Shown here: piece by piece, positions 50,550 through 59,839 of the stretch
Layout: each line of letters opens with the position of its first letter
How positions within the stretch are numbered: position 1 is the first letter of the stretch
Source of the DNA: Lagierella sp.
GTDB taxonomy: Bacteria > Bacillota > Clostridia > Tissierellales > Peptoniphilaceae
Assembly (NCBI RefSeq): GCF_029983815.1
Contig: NZ_JASBYU010000003.1
Location: forward strand, 62,001-126,000
Reading direction: 5' to 3'
Length of the DNA: 64,000 nt
Made by a program: the position numbers and the translations under genes
Notes under the pieces: generated by a model
Database searches by the model: none
Told to the model about the DNA's origin: nothing
The model's input: only the letters and a program-made list of their open reading frames with translations

Positions 50550-50925
50550 TTCTTTACTCCTTAAAATAATTGTTTTCAGTAGATAATTCTACATTCAGGG
50601 ACATACGTTCAAGCCAGACTAATTATTTATTTGTCGTATGTAAGGTTTAAATAGCTTAATTACAATATGTTTTAGCCAGATTTTTCAAAAAATAAAACAT
50701 AATTTTAAGTACATCTTAAAATCCATGTAAACTAACCTGCTAATTGAAGGAGTAAATAAGTTAGAAACATTTTTACCATCATTGGATTTTAGAAAATCTT
50801 ATTTTTATTTTACCCAGTTTTAAAAAATTTATCCTTTGAACTTGTTCCTTATTTTTCTTAAATCCCTAATTAAGACCATCAACTTATGGATTGAGGACCT
50901 AGAAAAAGTCTTTTGTAGAAAAGTA
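50550..50925. other. Gene-free stretch between the ABC-2-like and OsmC genes
   Basis: I see no supported gene. ACATACG and CGTATGT, about 30 bases apart near 50601-50642, form a loose inverted repeat. Short plus-strand open stretches follow with stops and no ribosome binding site; they could be decayed coding DNA but do not match a family I know. Confidence 0.5.
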
Positions 50926-50965
50926 AAAACACCTAAAGAGATTTGAATTTCCCTTTAGGTGTTTT
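50926..50965. terminator. Strong terminator downstream of OsmC
   Basis: 13-bp stem AAAACACCTAAAG/CTTTAGGTGTTTT with a 14-base loop and T/A tracts on both sides. It lies about 75 bases after the OsmC stop on the minus strand. Confidence 0.85.
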
Positions 50966-51041
50966 AGATATCTTTCCTATTTGTTTACATAAGTTAAGTA
51001 ATTAATAACCTAACTATTCTGTCCATAAAAAAACTAGTAAA

Positions 51042-51485
51042 CTAGTCTATTACTACCCCGGATCTAACTAGTTTTACAGTATTTCCTAGACAATCGCATA
51101 CTGGACATGATGCTTCCACGAAGTCTGCAAAGGCTTCAGTTTTTTCTTGGCTTTCTTCAGTCTTAAAATGCATAGTAAATCTTACTTCTGAAAAACCATT
51201 TCTTACATTCTTATTAATTCCCATAAATCCATCTGGATCTAGGTCCCCTTCAAGTTCCACATGGAATTCTTCATATGTAAAGCCTTGAGCCTTAGCAAAA
51301 GCCTTTACAACGATCGCTTGGCATGCACCTAATGCACAAAGTAGCGCCTCTACCGGGTTCATTCCCTTGTCAGTTCCCCCTAAATCAGCAGGTTCATCCA
51401 TCAAAATCTTAAAATCACGAGCTTGAGTTTCCACTTGTAGCCCTTCACTTAGTGCCTTAGCACTTGCTTTAAAAGTTGTCAACAT
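51042..51485 (-). CDS. OsmC family peroxiredoxin-like protein
   Basis: 147 residues. The two conserved cysteines of the OsmC/Ohr fold are in LLCALGACQAIVV (near 52) and ASCPVCDCLGNT (near 127); EPADLGGTDKGMNPVEALL is a further hallmark. It reduces organic hydroperoxides using thiols. AAGGAGGGG precedes the ATG. Single gene. Confidence 0.93.
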   Translation of the reverse strand: MLTTFKASAKALSEGLQVETQARDFKILMDEPADLGGTDKGMNPVEALLCALGACQAIVVKAFAKAQGFTYEEFHVELEGDLDPDGFMGINKNVRNGFSEVRFTMHFKTEESQEKTEAFADFVEASCPVCDCLGNTVKLVRSGVVID

Positions 51486-51692
51486 AAAATCCCCTCCTTA
51501 AAATTGAGAATATCACAGCTTTCATATATTGTCAACTTTTTAACTTTATTTAAATTTTAAAAAACTAAGGGAGTATAGATTTTAAATCCCTCCAATAAAA
51601 GATTAATCAAATATCATATAAACACCACGCATATAGACTAAATACTTCTCATTGTCCTTCAATAATACAAATTGATTAATTACTTAACCATT

Positions 51693-51970
51693 TTAATCAA
51701 GAATCAATACCCTACCTAAAGATTGGAAGTCCTCTACATTGTCCTTGTCAACGATAGTAAAAGAATAATCGTTATTTTTCTTATAAAAACTTTCTATATC
51801 ATCAGCTAATACCTTAGAACTTGAAAAATTTTCTACTTTGCTAAAATCGGATAAATTCCTTTTAATTCTGGTGCTTTCACTGTAATTTAATTGATAGAAC
51901 AAATACCAATTGAACATATTATTATCAAAAGAGCTATAAGCACACTCTTATTTATTTTACGGCCTGACAT
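51693..51970 (-). pseudogene. Small membrane-anchored protein broken by a frameshift
   Basis: An ATG at 51970 with GGGAGAAG upstream reads MSGRKINKSVLIALLIIICS, a signal anchor, and stops at SIN-TAA. The next frame, open as a 74-codon ORF, carries on as NYSESTRIKRNLSDFSKVEN through FSSSKVLADDIESFYKKNND to a stop at 51693. Joining the two near 51895 gives a sensible 90-residue membrane-anchored protein, so a one-base shift (true mutation or read error) is likely. Family unknown; no partner gene nearby. Confidence 0.5.
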
Positions 51971-52193
51971 TAGATACTTCTCCCTTATTAAAAAATTAGA
52001 TTCAAATGGTCTTAACCTGAAATACTTTCCTTCTTTATATCATATTATCATAAAAAATAAAACTGACTTTTACCTCTGTTCTTGCAATTATAATAGTCCT
52101 ATCTACTTCAAAGTATTATATTGGAGTAACTCAGACTATAAATGTTGACGAAATACATTTAGAAACTTTCACAGGCTAAATACACACGACATT

Positions 52194-53576
52194 CTATTTC
52201 CCATCAATTTTATATACCGCATCTGCCACTTCATTCAAAAATTCTATGTCATGGGAAACTATAAAAAAGATTTTGTTATTACTTCTGTATTTTTTTATAA
52301 GTTTAGAAGTTTTAATCATATTGGTATAATCCATTCCACTAGTAGGTTCGTCAAAATAGATAAAAGTTGAATCCTTACACATGACGGATGCGATAACAAC
52401 TCTTTGCTTCTGCCCTCCTGATAAACTCATTGGATGTCTTTCTTTAAAATCATACAGTCCTAAGTCTTTTAATATATTTTCAGCTCTTTTTATATTAAAA
52501 TTATCCACACCTAACCTTAACTCATGGGATACCTCATCTGTAAAGAGTTGATGATTAACATCTTGCATTACCAAAGAAGAATTTTTGAGTCTTTCTTTTT
52601 TTGATAATCTTTTACCTTTGAAATATATTTCTTCTTTGGACTTTTTTTCTACTCCAATCAAACATCTTAATAATGTCGACTTACCGTATCCATTAGATCC
52701 AACTATCCCATATATTTTTCCTAGCTTAAACGAAAGATTCTCAAGTCTCAAAGACTTGTATAAACCCATATTCTTTAAGTTAAGATATCTTATTTCAAAA
52801 TCTCCTTTTCCATCAACAACAGGAACCTTAAGCCCTGTACGCTCATTATCTCTCAAGCCTAAAGCTTTTAATTCTTCTGCTTTCAGTTTTAAAAACTCAT
52901 TTTTACTATAATTTTTTTTAATTCTTCCATTTTCTAATAATATGACTCGGTCAATAACATCCATCAAATAATATATCCTATGTTCAGCTATAATTATACT
53001 TATGCCCCTAGCTTTAAGGATCTTTAACATGTGTTTTAATATTTCTATGTTCTTCTTATCTAAATTTGACGAAGGTTCATCCATAACTATAATTTTAGTA
53101 CCAGATATATAGCAAGCTGCGACACAAAGTATTTGTTTTTCACCACCTGAAAGTTGAAATATATCTCTGTTTAAAAGATTTGTTATTGGAAAAATTTCAA
53201 GCATATCTTTTAATCTCATATCCATCTCTTCTCGTTTAAGACCAATATTTTCTAAATAAAACAATAGTTCCATAGTAGTGTTGACATTAAAGAAATAGGT
53301 TTTTGGATTTTGAAACACAGTCGAAATCAAAGTAGAAATTTCATATAGTTCTAATTCCTTCACATTTTTACCATCTACCATAATATCCCCTGCTATATTA
53401 GCAGTTTCATATCTCGTCGCTAAACCGTTGATAGAGTTTATTAAAGATGATTTTCCACTGCCACTTTTTCCTGTAAACAGTACACATTCTCCTGTATTAA
53501 TTGAAATATTAAAAGAGCTTAATATTTCCTCTTTTCCATATTTTAATGAAAAATTTTTAATTTCTACCATATCCAT
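52194..53576 (-). CDS. ECF transporter ATPase, two fused ABC domains
   Basis: 460 residues with two ATPase domains in one chain. Domain 1: Walker A GKSGSGKSSLIN, signature LSGGEKQILCVAA, Walker B IIVMDEPSSNLD. Domain 2: GSNGYGKSTLLR, LSGGQKQRVVIAS, FIYFDEPTSGMD. It replaces the separate EcfA1/EcfA2 of most ECF transporters. It overlaps ecfT by 13 bases and ends the metallophore-type uptake operon. It powers the EcfT + MptD-type S-component complex. Confidence 0.9.
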   Translation of the reverse strand: MDMVEIKNFSLKYGKEEILSSFNISINTGECVLFTGKSGSGKSSLINSINGLATRYETANIAGDIMVDGKNVKELELYEISTLISTVFQNPKTYFFNVNTTMELLFYLENIGLKREEMDMRLKDMLEIFPITNLLNRDIFQLSGGEKQILCVAACYISGTKIIVMDEPSSNLDKKNIEILKHMLKILKARGISIIIAEHRIYYLMDVIDRVILLENGRIKKNYSKNEFLKLKAEELKALGLRDNERTGLKVPVVDGKGDFEIRYLNLKNMGLYKSLRLENLSFKLGKIYGIVGSNGYGKSTLLRCLIGVEKKSKEEIYFKGKRLSKKERLKNSSLVMQDVNHQLFTDEVSHELRLGVDNFNIKRAENILKDLGLYDFKERHPMSLSGGQKQRVVIASVMCKDSTFIYFDEPTSGMDYTNMIKTSKLIKKYRSNNKIFFIVSHDIEFLNEVADAVYKIDGK

Positions 53577-54250
53577 CCTCCCATTATAAGACCCAATGTC
53601 GAAAGTGAGTAGAAAAGATCAACCACTCCCAATCTTATAGGCATATATCTCGTCTTTTTAACTGGATATTCTATCGCCTTTGTTTCTGCAGCTTTTGCAA
53701 TATCATCTGCAATATTAGAGGATATTATTAGCAAGGGAATTGTCACATATTCTAGATATTTTACAGGATTTCTGAAATTAATTCCTCTAATCTTCATTGC
53801 AATCTTAATACTTTTCTTCTCCTCTATATATGATGGGAAAAATCTAAACATTACCGCTATAGGAATAGAAATATTTTTTGAAATTTTAAGTTTATCCATT
53901 GATGAAATTATCGCACCTACATCCGAGGTTTTTATCATAAAACTTGCCGCCATAAACGGTAATATGAACATTCTAACGACAATTGGTATGCTCAAAAACA
54001 TTTTTAAGACCGGATTTAGCTTTGAAAGCACCATGAAATTAGGTAAAGAAAATAATATCACACATAAAGCCATCCACTTTATTAAAGTTTTTTTATATCC
54101 ATTAAGATAAAACAGAATGCCGATAATAAGAATAATTATCAATTCAAAATAAGTATTTATACTATGCATAACAGTTAGTCCTGTAATAAATACCACAAAA
54201 AACTTTGTAATTGGATTGGGATTGTAGATACTACATGAAGAAGCAGGCAT
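53564..54250 (-). CDS. ECF transporter transmembrane (T) component
   Basis: 228 residues, five to six helices. N-terminal NPNPITKFFVVFITGLTVM is typical of EcfT/CbiQ. The coupling helices contain A-M-K-I-R-G-I and AKAAETKAIEYP, corresponding to the paired A-R-G/A-E-A motifs that dock the ATPases. It sits between the S component (one-base overlap) and the fused ATPase. Confidence 0.9.
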   Translation of the reverse strand: MPASSCSIYNPNPITKFFVVFITGLTVMHSINTYFELIIILIIGILFYLNGYKKTLIKWMALCVILFSLPNFMVLSKLNPVLKMFLSIPIVVRMFILPFMAASFMIKTSDVGAIISSMDKLKISKNISIPIAVMFRFFPSYIEEKKSIKIAMKIRGINFRNPVKYLEYVTIPLLIISSNIADDIAKAAETKAIEYPVKKTRYMPIRLGVVDLFYSLSTLGLIMGGWIW

Positions 54251-54831
54251 TAAACAATACCTGCTTTTTTAAAGTGTTTCTTTAAAAGAATCTTACCTAG
54301 ATAAGCTCCTATTATTCCACCTATAAAAGCCCCAAGGACAACTAACGCCATGTTGGGATAAGTTATTAATTTTTCAACAGCTGAAGCATATTCATCTCCC
54401 ATCATCTTGCAGTGTTCCAAATAGACATCCTTCACTAAAATCATTTGCATTAGGGAACTACAAATCCAGGTACTAAAAACTGCATAGGATATCATATTGT
54501 ACTTAAAAGAATTATATTTACCAATCTTTCTAATTAGTTCTGCTATTATCATCACTATAAGGGGTAAAACTATTATCACATAACTATGTCCTGCCGCGAA
54601 CATCACCACTGGAGATATCATGCCCAAAATAAATAACGCCCATGGTTTTTGAACCTTTGCCATAAATAGCATAATTACTGTACCAGCTACTATAGCCAAT
54701 ACTGTTGGGTATATTAAAAACAATATCGGAACCATTCCCATCATACCCACACCAAACATGAGGGCAAAATATATAACTCCAAATACACCTATTGTGACTA
54801 AATCTTTTACTTTTAATTTTTTATTATCCAT
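54250..54831 (-). CDS. MptD/Trep_Strep family ECF substrate-binding (S) component
   Basis: 193 residues, six helices, N-terminus KLKVKDLVTIGVFGVIYFALMF. The family PF09605-type (MptD) proteins are S components of ECF transporters whose ligand is unproven. The gene order ABC-ABC-MptD-EcfT-EcfA, next to AraC, is one I know from clostridia and streptococci, where it is suspected to import metal chelates. AGGAGG precedes the ATG. Confidence 0.85.
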   Translation of the reverse strand: MDNKKLKVKDLVTIGVFGVIYFALMFGVGMMGMVPILFLIYPTVLAIVAGTVIMLFMAKVQKPWALFILGMISPVVMFAAGHSYVIIVLPLIVMIIAELIRKIGKYNSFKYNMISYAVFSTWICSSLMQMILVKDVYLEHCKMMGDEYASAVEKLITYPNMALVVLGAFIGGIIGAYLGKILLKKHFKKAGIV

Positions 54832-54840
54832 TTTAACCTC

Positions 54841-56562
54841 CTAATAAATGAATTCTTCTGCCATTTTTGTCTTCTCTATTAAATTTTTATAAATCTTTGA
54901 TTTCTTAAGTAGTTCGTTGTGCTTTCCTTCACTTTCAATCTTTCCTTCATTAAGTACAACAATCTTGTCAGCATTTTCAATAGACTTCATCCTATGAGAG
55001 ATAATGACCACAGTCTTGTCTATTACTAATTTATTTAGTGAGTCTTGTATTTTCTTTTCATTGTCTACATCAAGACTTGCTGCAATTTCATCTAATATAA
55101 GAATAGGTGCACCTTTTAAAAAGGCCCTAGCTATAGATATCCTTTGTCTTTCTCCTCCAGATAATTCTGAACCATTTTCTCCAATGACAGTATCAAATCC
55201 TTTTGGAAGTTCATCTATAAAATCTTTACAATTGGCAAGCTCTGCTGCTCTTATAACTTCTTGGTCACTTGCGCCTTGCCTTCCAATTCTTATATTTTCC
55301 ATAATACTTTGATTAAATAAAACTACATCTTGAAAGACTATTGATATCTTGTCAAAAAGAGATGCTGTAGATATTTCTTTAATATCCTTTCCATCTATTA
55401 AGATTTCTCCTGTGTCATAGTCATAAAGTCTAGAAATAAGCTTCAATATACTTGTTTTCCCACTACCACTAGTCCCTACCAATGCAGTTACTTCTCCTTG
55501 TTTCGCTTTAAAGTTAACACCATCTATTACTGGGCTATCTTCATTGTAGGAAAATACAACATCCTTAAGTTCTATATCATATCCTTTGAAATCATATTCT
55601 TTCCCCTCTTGTAACTTTTGCTCCTTTATTTCTTTCAATCTTTCAATTTTAGGACTTAAGTAAAATATTTCTAATAGCCCCTCTTTAGATGCATCTAAGG
55701 ATTCTTTTATCTTGATGGATGCTAATAAATATCCAATAAGATACAAGATTCCAATCTCACCATCTACTATAAGTTGAATTCCTATTAAAATGACAACTGC
55801 CAAGGATATAAAAGAAAAGATTGTAGATAGTGACAAGACTAAAATACTAGATGTCTCAGTCTTTAAATGTACTGTTTCACTTTCTTCCATTTTTCTATAT
55901 AAGTCTTTTTTCATGTCTGCACTTAGACCATAGGATTTGATCTCCATTTGCATATCTATATTTTCTTGAAAACTGTTAGAGTTTCTTCTTAATATATCAA
56001 AATATTTTTTATTTCCCCTTTCTACAATGTTTTTGAAAAGAGGAATTATTGCAAAACTCAATAAACTTGGCACTATAACAGCAAGTCCCAATTTTACATT
56101 CCCGATTAAGAGCATAGTGGATATTAATGGAAAGAATAATGCCATGCCTCCTGCCTTTGGAATAGAATGGCTCATAGCATGCTCTATTCCCTCAATATCC
56201 GACATTATAGTCTGAGAAAGATCCGATAAGTCGTGTTTTGAAAAGTAGGACAAAGGTAATTTAGATAGAGCATGAGCTGTATCAATTCTTAAATCAGCAC
56301 TTTCTTTATATGTTGCATTGTATAAACTTTCATATTCAAGGCTAAGTAGAACGTACATAATTGCCAAGGTTATAATAGAGCTACAAATATAGAAGACATT
56401 GGTTTTATTAATATTTTCTAATATCCCTTGTGCAAAAATCATGAGTAACATAGCTGGCAACATGTTGACACAATATACCAAGAAAGAAAACAGGGTTGCT
56501 TTTGTTAAATTTTTTGATCCCTCTTCCGTTAAGGAAAATCTTTTTTTATAAAAGCTTTTCAT
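54841..56562 (-). CDS. ABC half-transporter, IrtB/YbtQ-like
   Basis: 573 residues: six-helix type IV exporter-fold domain (1-310), ATPase after that. Walker A GTSGSGKTSILK, signature LSGGERQRISIARAF, Walker B ILILDEIAASLD (glutamate present). By analogy with IrtAB and YbtPQ, heterodimers of this exporter-fold type can work as siderophore importers. The ATG at 56562 has GGAGGG six bases upstream. It overlaps the partner gene by 17 bases, a sign of a fixed heterodimer. Confidence 0.88.
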   Translation of the reverse strand: MKSFYKKRFSLTEEGSKNLTKATLFSFLVYCVNMLPAMLLMIFAQGILENINKTNVFYICSSIITLAIMYVLLSLEYESLYNATYKESADLRIDTAHALSKLPLSYFSKHDLSDLSQTIMSDIEGIEHAMSHSIPKAGGMALFFPLISTMLLIGNVKLGLAVIVPSLLSFAIIPLFKNIVERGNKKYFDILRRNSNSFQENIDMQMEIKSYGLSADMKKDLYRKMEESETVHLKTETSSILVLSLSTIFSFISLAVVILIGIQLIVDGEIGILYLIGYLLASIKIKESLDASKEGLLEIFYLSPKIERLKEIKEQKLQEGKEYDFKGYDIELKDVVFSYNEDSPVIDGVNFKAKQGEVTALVGTSGSGKTSILKLISRLYDYDTGEILIDGKDIKEISTASLFDKISIVFQDVVLFNQSIMENIRIGRQGASDQEVIRAAELANCKDFIDELPKGFDTVIGENGSELSGGERQRISIARAFLKGAPILILDEIAASLDVDNEKKIQDSLNKLVIDKTVVIISHRMKSIENADKIVVLNEGKIESEGKHNELLKKSKIYKNLIEKTKMAEEFIY

Positions 56563-58300
56563 TTCCAACCCTCCATTCATTTGCACTCTGATACAAATTT
56601 TGTAAATTTTTATAGTTTGAATTAAAGGACATTAACTCCTTATCAGTACCTCTTTCTATGATTTTTCCATTATCAATTACAATAGCCTCATCCACAGCTC
56701 GTATACTTGAAAGCCTATGAGCTATCATAACAACGGTTTTACCTTTTATTAAATTTTTAAAAGCCTTTTGTAACTCATACTCATTATCTGGGTCTATGGA
56801 AGCAGAAGCCTCATCCATAATAATTATCTCAGAGTCCTTTAATATAGCCCTTGCAATGGCAATTCTCTGTTTTTCCCCACCTGATAGGTATACACCCTTT
56901 GACCCAATTATCGTATTTTCTTTCTGGGGAAATTTATTAAGTATCATGTTACAACCAGCAAGTTCTAAAGCTTTCATAACCTCTTTTCTTGTAGCCCTTT
57001 TATTGGCAAGTGCCACGTTTTCATAAATGCTAATATTAAATAATTTAGAATTTTGAAAGACAAAGGATATGGATTGGATTAATGCTTTTTGACTATATTC
57101 CTCAATATTTATGCCACCAATCTTTATATGTCCTTCATCTACCTTATAAAACCCAGAGATAAGTTTAGCTATTGTCGATTTTCCTGATCCTGATGAACCA
57201 ACGAGTGCATAGGATTTTCCCTGTTCCAACTTAAAGGACAAATTTTTTAAAACAAGATTTCCATTATAACTAAAGCTAACATTATCAAATTCAATATTAT
57301 AATTATTAAACTTCTCTCTATTTCCATGAATTAATTTGTCCTTTTGCATCTGTTCATATAGACTTTCTAATGTATCTACAGCGTAATTACCTTGGAAAAT
57401 ATATTGTGAAAACCACATAATTCTCATAAATGATACAAACAATACCCCTGTTAAAAAAAGTATCATAATAAGTTCTAATAATATTTTCTCGCCACTTCCT
57501 AATATATCCCTGATATAAATCATCGGTACAATCAAAATGGCAATTATTCCAAAAAATAACCATTGATAAAATACATATGGCTTTTTACACGATAATGAAT
57601 AGGAATAGGCATACTTAGAATAGTCTTTTATCGCTTTGTATAATGACCTAAAGGATTCTACGCTACATCCAAATATTTTAACAACCTGCATCCCTCTCAC
57701 ATATTCCACCGTTTCGGCACTAAGTTTTGACAGTGACTCTTGATAGATTTTCATAAACTTCTGTTCTCCCATCAAAGAACCTAATATGAAACAACCTAAT
57801 ATGGCAAGTGTAAGTAAGACGATTCCAACTCTTAAACTGATTAAAAATCCAAGGCCTATTGCCAGAATAGGTGTTAAAATAGCTTGAGAACTATCTGGAA
57901 TCATATGAGCCACTACCATATGGGTTTGAGATGCATTATCATCAATTGCTTTTCTAATTTGTCCTGATGGATATAGATCAAAAAATCTAAAACTAGAATT
58001 TTCTAAACCATCAATTCCTCTTTTTCTCAAATTCGTTTCTAATCTGAAGCCTAGCATATGAGAAAATAAACCTGAAACCATGTAAAAAAAACCTCCCAAA
58101 GTAAGGGTTATGGCAGCCTTTACCGCAATTATTTTAGCCGTAATCAAACTCCTAACAATAATTAAGTCATCCAAGAACTTATAAATAAAATAGTATCCTA
58201 AGATGGTTGCTAATACAGAAAAAGCTGATAATATCATAGCTAAAATTATCATATGTTTCTTATCAGGTGCATAGCGAAATAACTTTTTATAAACTCCCAT
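56546..58300 (-). CDS. ABC half-transporter, IrtA/YbtP-like
   Basis: 584 residues: membrane domain 1-310, ATPase 330-584. Walker A GSSGSGKSTIAK, signature LSGGEKQRIAIARAI, Walker B IIIMDEASASID; the latter has glutamate, so both sites of the heterodimer could be active. First gene of the five-gene operon (ABC-ABC-MptD-EcfT-EcfA). Its promoter carries a Fur-like box, supporting iron or another metal as cargo. GAGAGGAG precedes the ATG. Confidence 0.88.
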   Translation of the reverse strand: MGVYKKLFRYAPDKKHMIILAMILSAFSVLATILGYYFIYKFLDDLIIVRSLITAKIIAVKAAITLTLGGFFYMVSGLFSHMLGFRLETNLRKRGIDGLENSSFRFFDLYPSGQIRKAIDDNASQTHMVVAHMIPDSSQAILTPILAIGLGFLISLRVGIVLLTLAILGCFILGSLMGEQKFMKIYQESLSKLSAETVEYVRGMQVVKIFGCSVESFRSLYKAIKDYSKYAYSYSLSCKKPYVFYQWLFFGIIAILIVPMIYIRDILGSGEKILLELIMILFLTGVLFVSFMRIMWFSQYIFQGNYAVDTLESLYEQMQKDKLIHGNREKFNNYNIEFDNVSFSYNGNLVLKNLSFKLEQGKSYALVGSSGSGKSTIAKLISGFYKVDEGHIKIGGINIEEYSQKALIQSISFVFQNSKLFNISIYENVALANKRATRKEVMKALELAGCNMILNKFPQKENTIIGSKGVYLSGGEKQRIAIARAILKDSEIIIMDEASASIDPDNEYELQKAFKNLIKGKTVVMIAHRLSSIRAVDEAIVIDNGKIIERGTDKELMSFNSNYKNLQNLYQSANEWRVGNEKLL

Positions 58301-58349
58301 TAAAATCTCCTCTCTATTGATATTCCTTTTAGCTAATAACTCGATTAAT

Positions 58350-58404
58350 TGATAATCTCTATCATTGCCTATTCATTATATATCTGCTAAAATAACTAAT
58401 GCAA
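58350..58404 (-). promoter_or_regulatory. Promoter of the metallophore-uptake operon with a Fur-like box
   Basis: Minus strand TTGCAT (58399-58404), 18 bases, TATAAT (58375-58380), start near 58368. Immediately downstream, TGATAATCTCTATCA (58350-58364) matches the 7-1-7 Fur consensus TGATAATNATTATCA at 12 of 14 defined positions. Bound repressor would cover the transcription start. Confidence 0.6.
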
Positions 58405-58459
58405 GGTTTACTAGAAAATTTGTCTAATTGGAACATTGTCTAAAAGGGATAGGTGTGGC

Positions 58460-59452
58460 ATGACTTACTATGATTTTGTGAAAAAATATATGAAAGTTAA
58501 CGAATGTAAGGAAAATAAAAAATATTCAAGTGCTGGGCATACATTTTGTTGGAAAAACGGGCGTTTGACTCATGCAGAAGGATTATACTGGTTTTATCTA
58601 GGTGATGGATTCATAATTGATATTCATGATTTTTATATAAAAGAAGAATTGATTGAAAATAGTACTTATTGTATGTCAGATTATGTTTCAATTTATTCAA
58701 GTTATATTATTAGTGCAAATGGTGAAAGATTTGATCCTTACCAGACAATAACAGCTAAATCTTTATGTACTTTAGACTTTGATAAAATCAAGGATAACTT
58801 TCTCTTCTTATTACATGAAAACAGTTATTACCTTGCCGTTTCTATAGGATTTAAAAGGGAGCTATTGGAAAAACATTTATCTTCTCTTGATGTCGATCCA
58901 AATTCTTTTACAGATCTATTTAACTCAAACCAAATAATACTTACAAAATCCTTAGAAAAAGTGGCAATGGAAATTTTAAATTGTAAAATGGAATCTCCTG
59001 CGGCAGAACTTTTTTTCAAGGCTAAAGCTGGTGAATGGATAAGTATAGTGATTGATACCTATTTAAATAGAAAAAAATACAAAATAGATTCTGATGATGA
59101 AAAAGCTCTTGAAGATGTGGCTAAATTTTTAGAGGATCACTTTGCGATGAATGTCAATCAAGAAACACTAGAAAAGATATCTAAAATGAGTGGCACAAAA
59201 TTAAAAAACTTATTTAAAGAAAAATATGGTCAAAGTATCACAGAATATACTCAAAGAAAAAGAATGAATGTCGCCGAAATTCTTTTATTGAATACTGAGC
59301 TTCCCATAAAAGAAATTGCAGAATCTGTTGGTTATTCTTCCCACAGTAAATTTTCCATTTATTATAAAAGATACAAGGGAAATTTGCCAAGTGAGGTACG
59401 TGCATTATCTAGTAATTATCAGCATAACTTAGGATGTAGGAATTGTCATTAA
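58460..59452 (+). CDS. AraC family transcriptional regulator
   Basis: 330 residues. The C-terminal 100 residues are a double helix-turn-helix: NQETLEKISKMSGTKLKNLF, KEKYGQSITEYTQRKRM and PIKEIAESVGYSSHSKFSIYYKRYKGNLPSEVR. The N-terminal 220 residues are the sensor part, of the YbtA/PchR-like type. It is divergent from the ABC-ECF operon and very likely controls it, using the imported chelate as inducer in analogy with YbtA. Start ATG at 58460 after AGGTG; eight earlier codons from a TTG are ignored. Confidence 0.88.
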   Translation: MTYYDFVKKYMKVNECKENKKYSSAGHTFCWKNGRLTHAEGLYWFYLGDGFIIDIHDFYIKEELIENSTYCMSDYVSIYSSYIISANGERFDPYQTITAKSLCTLDFDKIKDNFLFLLHENSYYLAVSIGFKRELLEKHLSSLDVDPNSFTDLFNSNQIILTKSLEKVAMEILNCKMESPAAELFFKAKAGEWISIVIDTYLNRKKYKIDSDDEKALEDVAKFLEDHFAMNVNQETLEKISKMSGTKLKNLFKEKYGQSITEYTQRKRMNVAEILLLNTELPIKEIAESVGYSSHSKFSIYYKRYKGNLPSEVRALSSNYQHNLGCRNCH

Positions 59453-59839
59453 TTAATGTTTGATTAAATATAATCTTGTATATGCTAAAGTAAAGTATAA
59501 ATGCATATTTATCCTTTATTATTTTTACAAATATTCTTACCAATAGATCAGAATATTACCCTGTCGAATTTTAGAAGTATCCCTATTCCCTTTTACTGTA
59601 GACTTCCATTAGAAATATAAACCTTTTATAATCACTTTTAACTAAAAGAATAGGTTCAATAAAAAATCCTTGGATATTTGATTATCCAAAGATTCAATAT
59701 CGTTCTTACCCAAAAAAAACTTTAACCCTTTTTCTAATCTTTAAGTTAAAAAAACACAACTTTTAATAGGTTTCTTTACAGCTTTAGTTATTTAATAAAC
59801 CTCTCCTTATGCTACTTAGTGAAAAAAAGCCAGGTTTAC
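59453..59839. other. Intergenic region between AraC and the PLD-AAA gene
   Basis: No gene supported. It contains the probable terminator of the PLD-AAA gene at 59661-59693 and otherwise AT-rich filler. Confidence 0.6.
59661..59693 (-). terminator. Probable terminator of the PLD-AAA gene
   Basis: Stem TTGGATA (59670-59676)/TATCCAA (59683-59689), followed on the minus strand by GGATTTTTTATTG. It is about 150 bases after the stop, rather far, but no plus-strand T-tract is present. Confidence 0.65.

Noticed and set aside
52060..52178. Plus-strand open stretch reading LTFTSVLAIIIVLSTSKYY and on to a stop
   Set aside because: Looks like a small signal peptide gene, but there is no ATG/GTG/TTG or ribosome binding site, and about 40 open codons are not rare in this composition.
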